A stretch of 64,000 bases of DNA from Paraburkholderia flagellata (GTDB lineage Bacteria > Pseudomonadota > Gammaproteobacteria > Burkholderiales > Burkholderiaceae), in contig NZ_JAJEJT010000003.1 in assembly GCF_021390645.1 (NCBI RefSeq), positions 1,054,001 to 1,118,000 of the forward strand, given 5' to 3'. The notes beneath the pieces were generated by a model. The model was given only the letters and a program-made list of their open reading frames with translations, did not search any database and had not been told where the DNA came from. Position numbers and translations under genes: made by a program. This document shows positions 63,979 to 64,000 of the stretch, piece after piece. The stretch's first letter is position 1. Every line of letters starts with the position of its first letter.

Positions 63979-64000
63979 AAAGACGGTTGGTGCCAAGCGG

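Overview
The window looks like a high-GC beta-proteobacterium of the Burkholderiaceae (Paraburkholderia/Caballeronia/Burkholderia type). Grounds for this are the codon bias, the protein families, a Pen-type class A beta-lactamase paired with an AmpR-like regulator, an ACC deaminase with its Lrp-type regulator, and many LysR regulators. It carries the replication and partition hub of a secondary replicon: a Rep_3 initiator (5241-6623, minus), an iteron-rich origin (about 6655-7977), parA-parB (7978-10178), and seven copies of a 17-bp palindrome, TGTGTCGA-N-TCGACACA (10250-11240), which I read as a parS centromere. argG, a complete purA, tRNA-Leu(GAG) and tRNA-Ala(GGC) lie on the same molecule. 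I therefore infer a chromid (second chromosome) rather than a dispensable plasmid, but the window alone cannot prove this.

Layout. 1-3490: a MmgE/PrpD enzyme (cut by the left edge) translationally coupled to an MFS transporter, with a divergent GntR/FCD regulator. 3653-4987: argG with a clear terminator. 5241-11240: rep, origin, parAB and parS cluster. 11241-12797: about 1.5 kb with no convincing gene. 12798-17522: an SbcD/YhaO-like nuclease and an SbcC/YhaN-like ATPase pair. 17757-22150: an H-NS-family protein with a histone-H1-like tail, a TSUP permease, a second MFS transporter related to the first, and a membrane diguanylate cyclase.

22419-28413 is the most unusual block. Three SPFH/Band-7 proteins (HflK/HflC-like, the first with about six extra N-terminal membrane segments) are followed without a break by a P1B-type metal ATPase. 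The last two junctions are ATGA overlaps, and two of the four proteins have His-rich tails. This looks like one dedicated membrane and metal module.

28472-53707 is accessory metabolism and regulation, mostly arranged as divergent regulator-target pairs: AraC/SDR, LysR/DUF1989 protein, MarR/FadH-type reductase, AmpR-like/beta-lactamase and LysR/aldehyde dehydrogenase. It also holds an orphan LivK-type binding protein, a Tat-exported intradiol dioxygenase and metallo-hydrolase, a polysaccharide pyruvyl transferase, a Fur-family regulator, a 5'-truncated dehydrogenase remnant, a chemoreceptor and a TonB-dependent siderophore receptor behind a Fur-box-like site. 53841-64000 holds two tRNAs, acdR-acdS (a plant-association trait), an ACS-family MFS transporter, HxlR and LysR regulators, purA, VOC and DUF3820 proteins, two divergent glutathione S-transferases, a small hydrophilic protein and a CGNR zinc-finger regulator.
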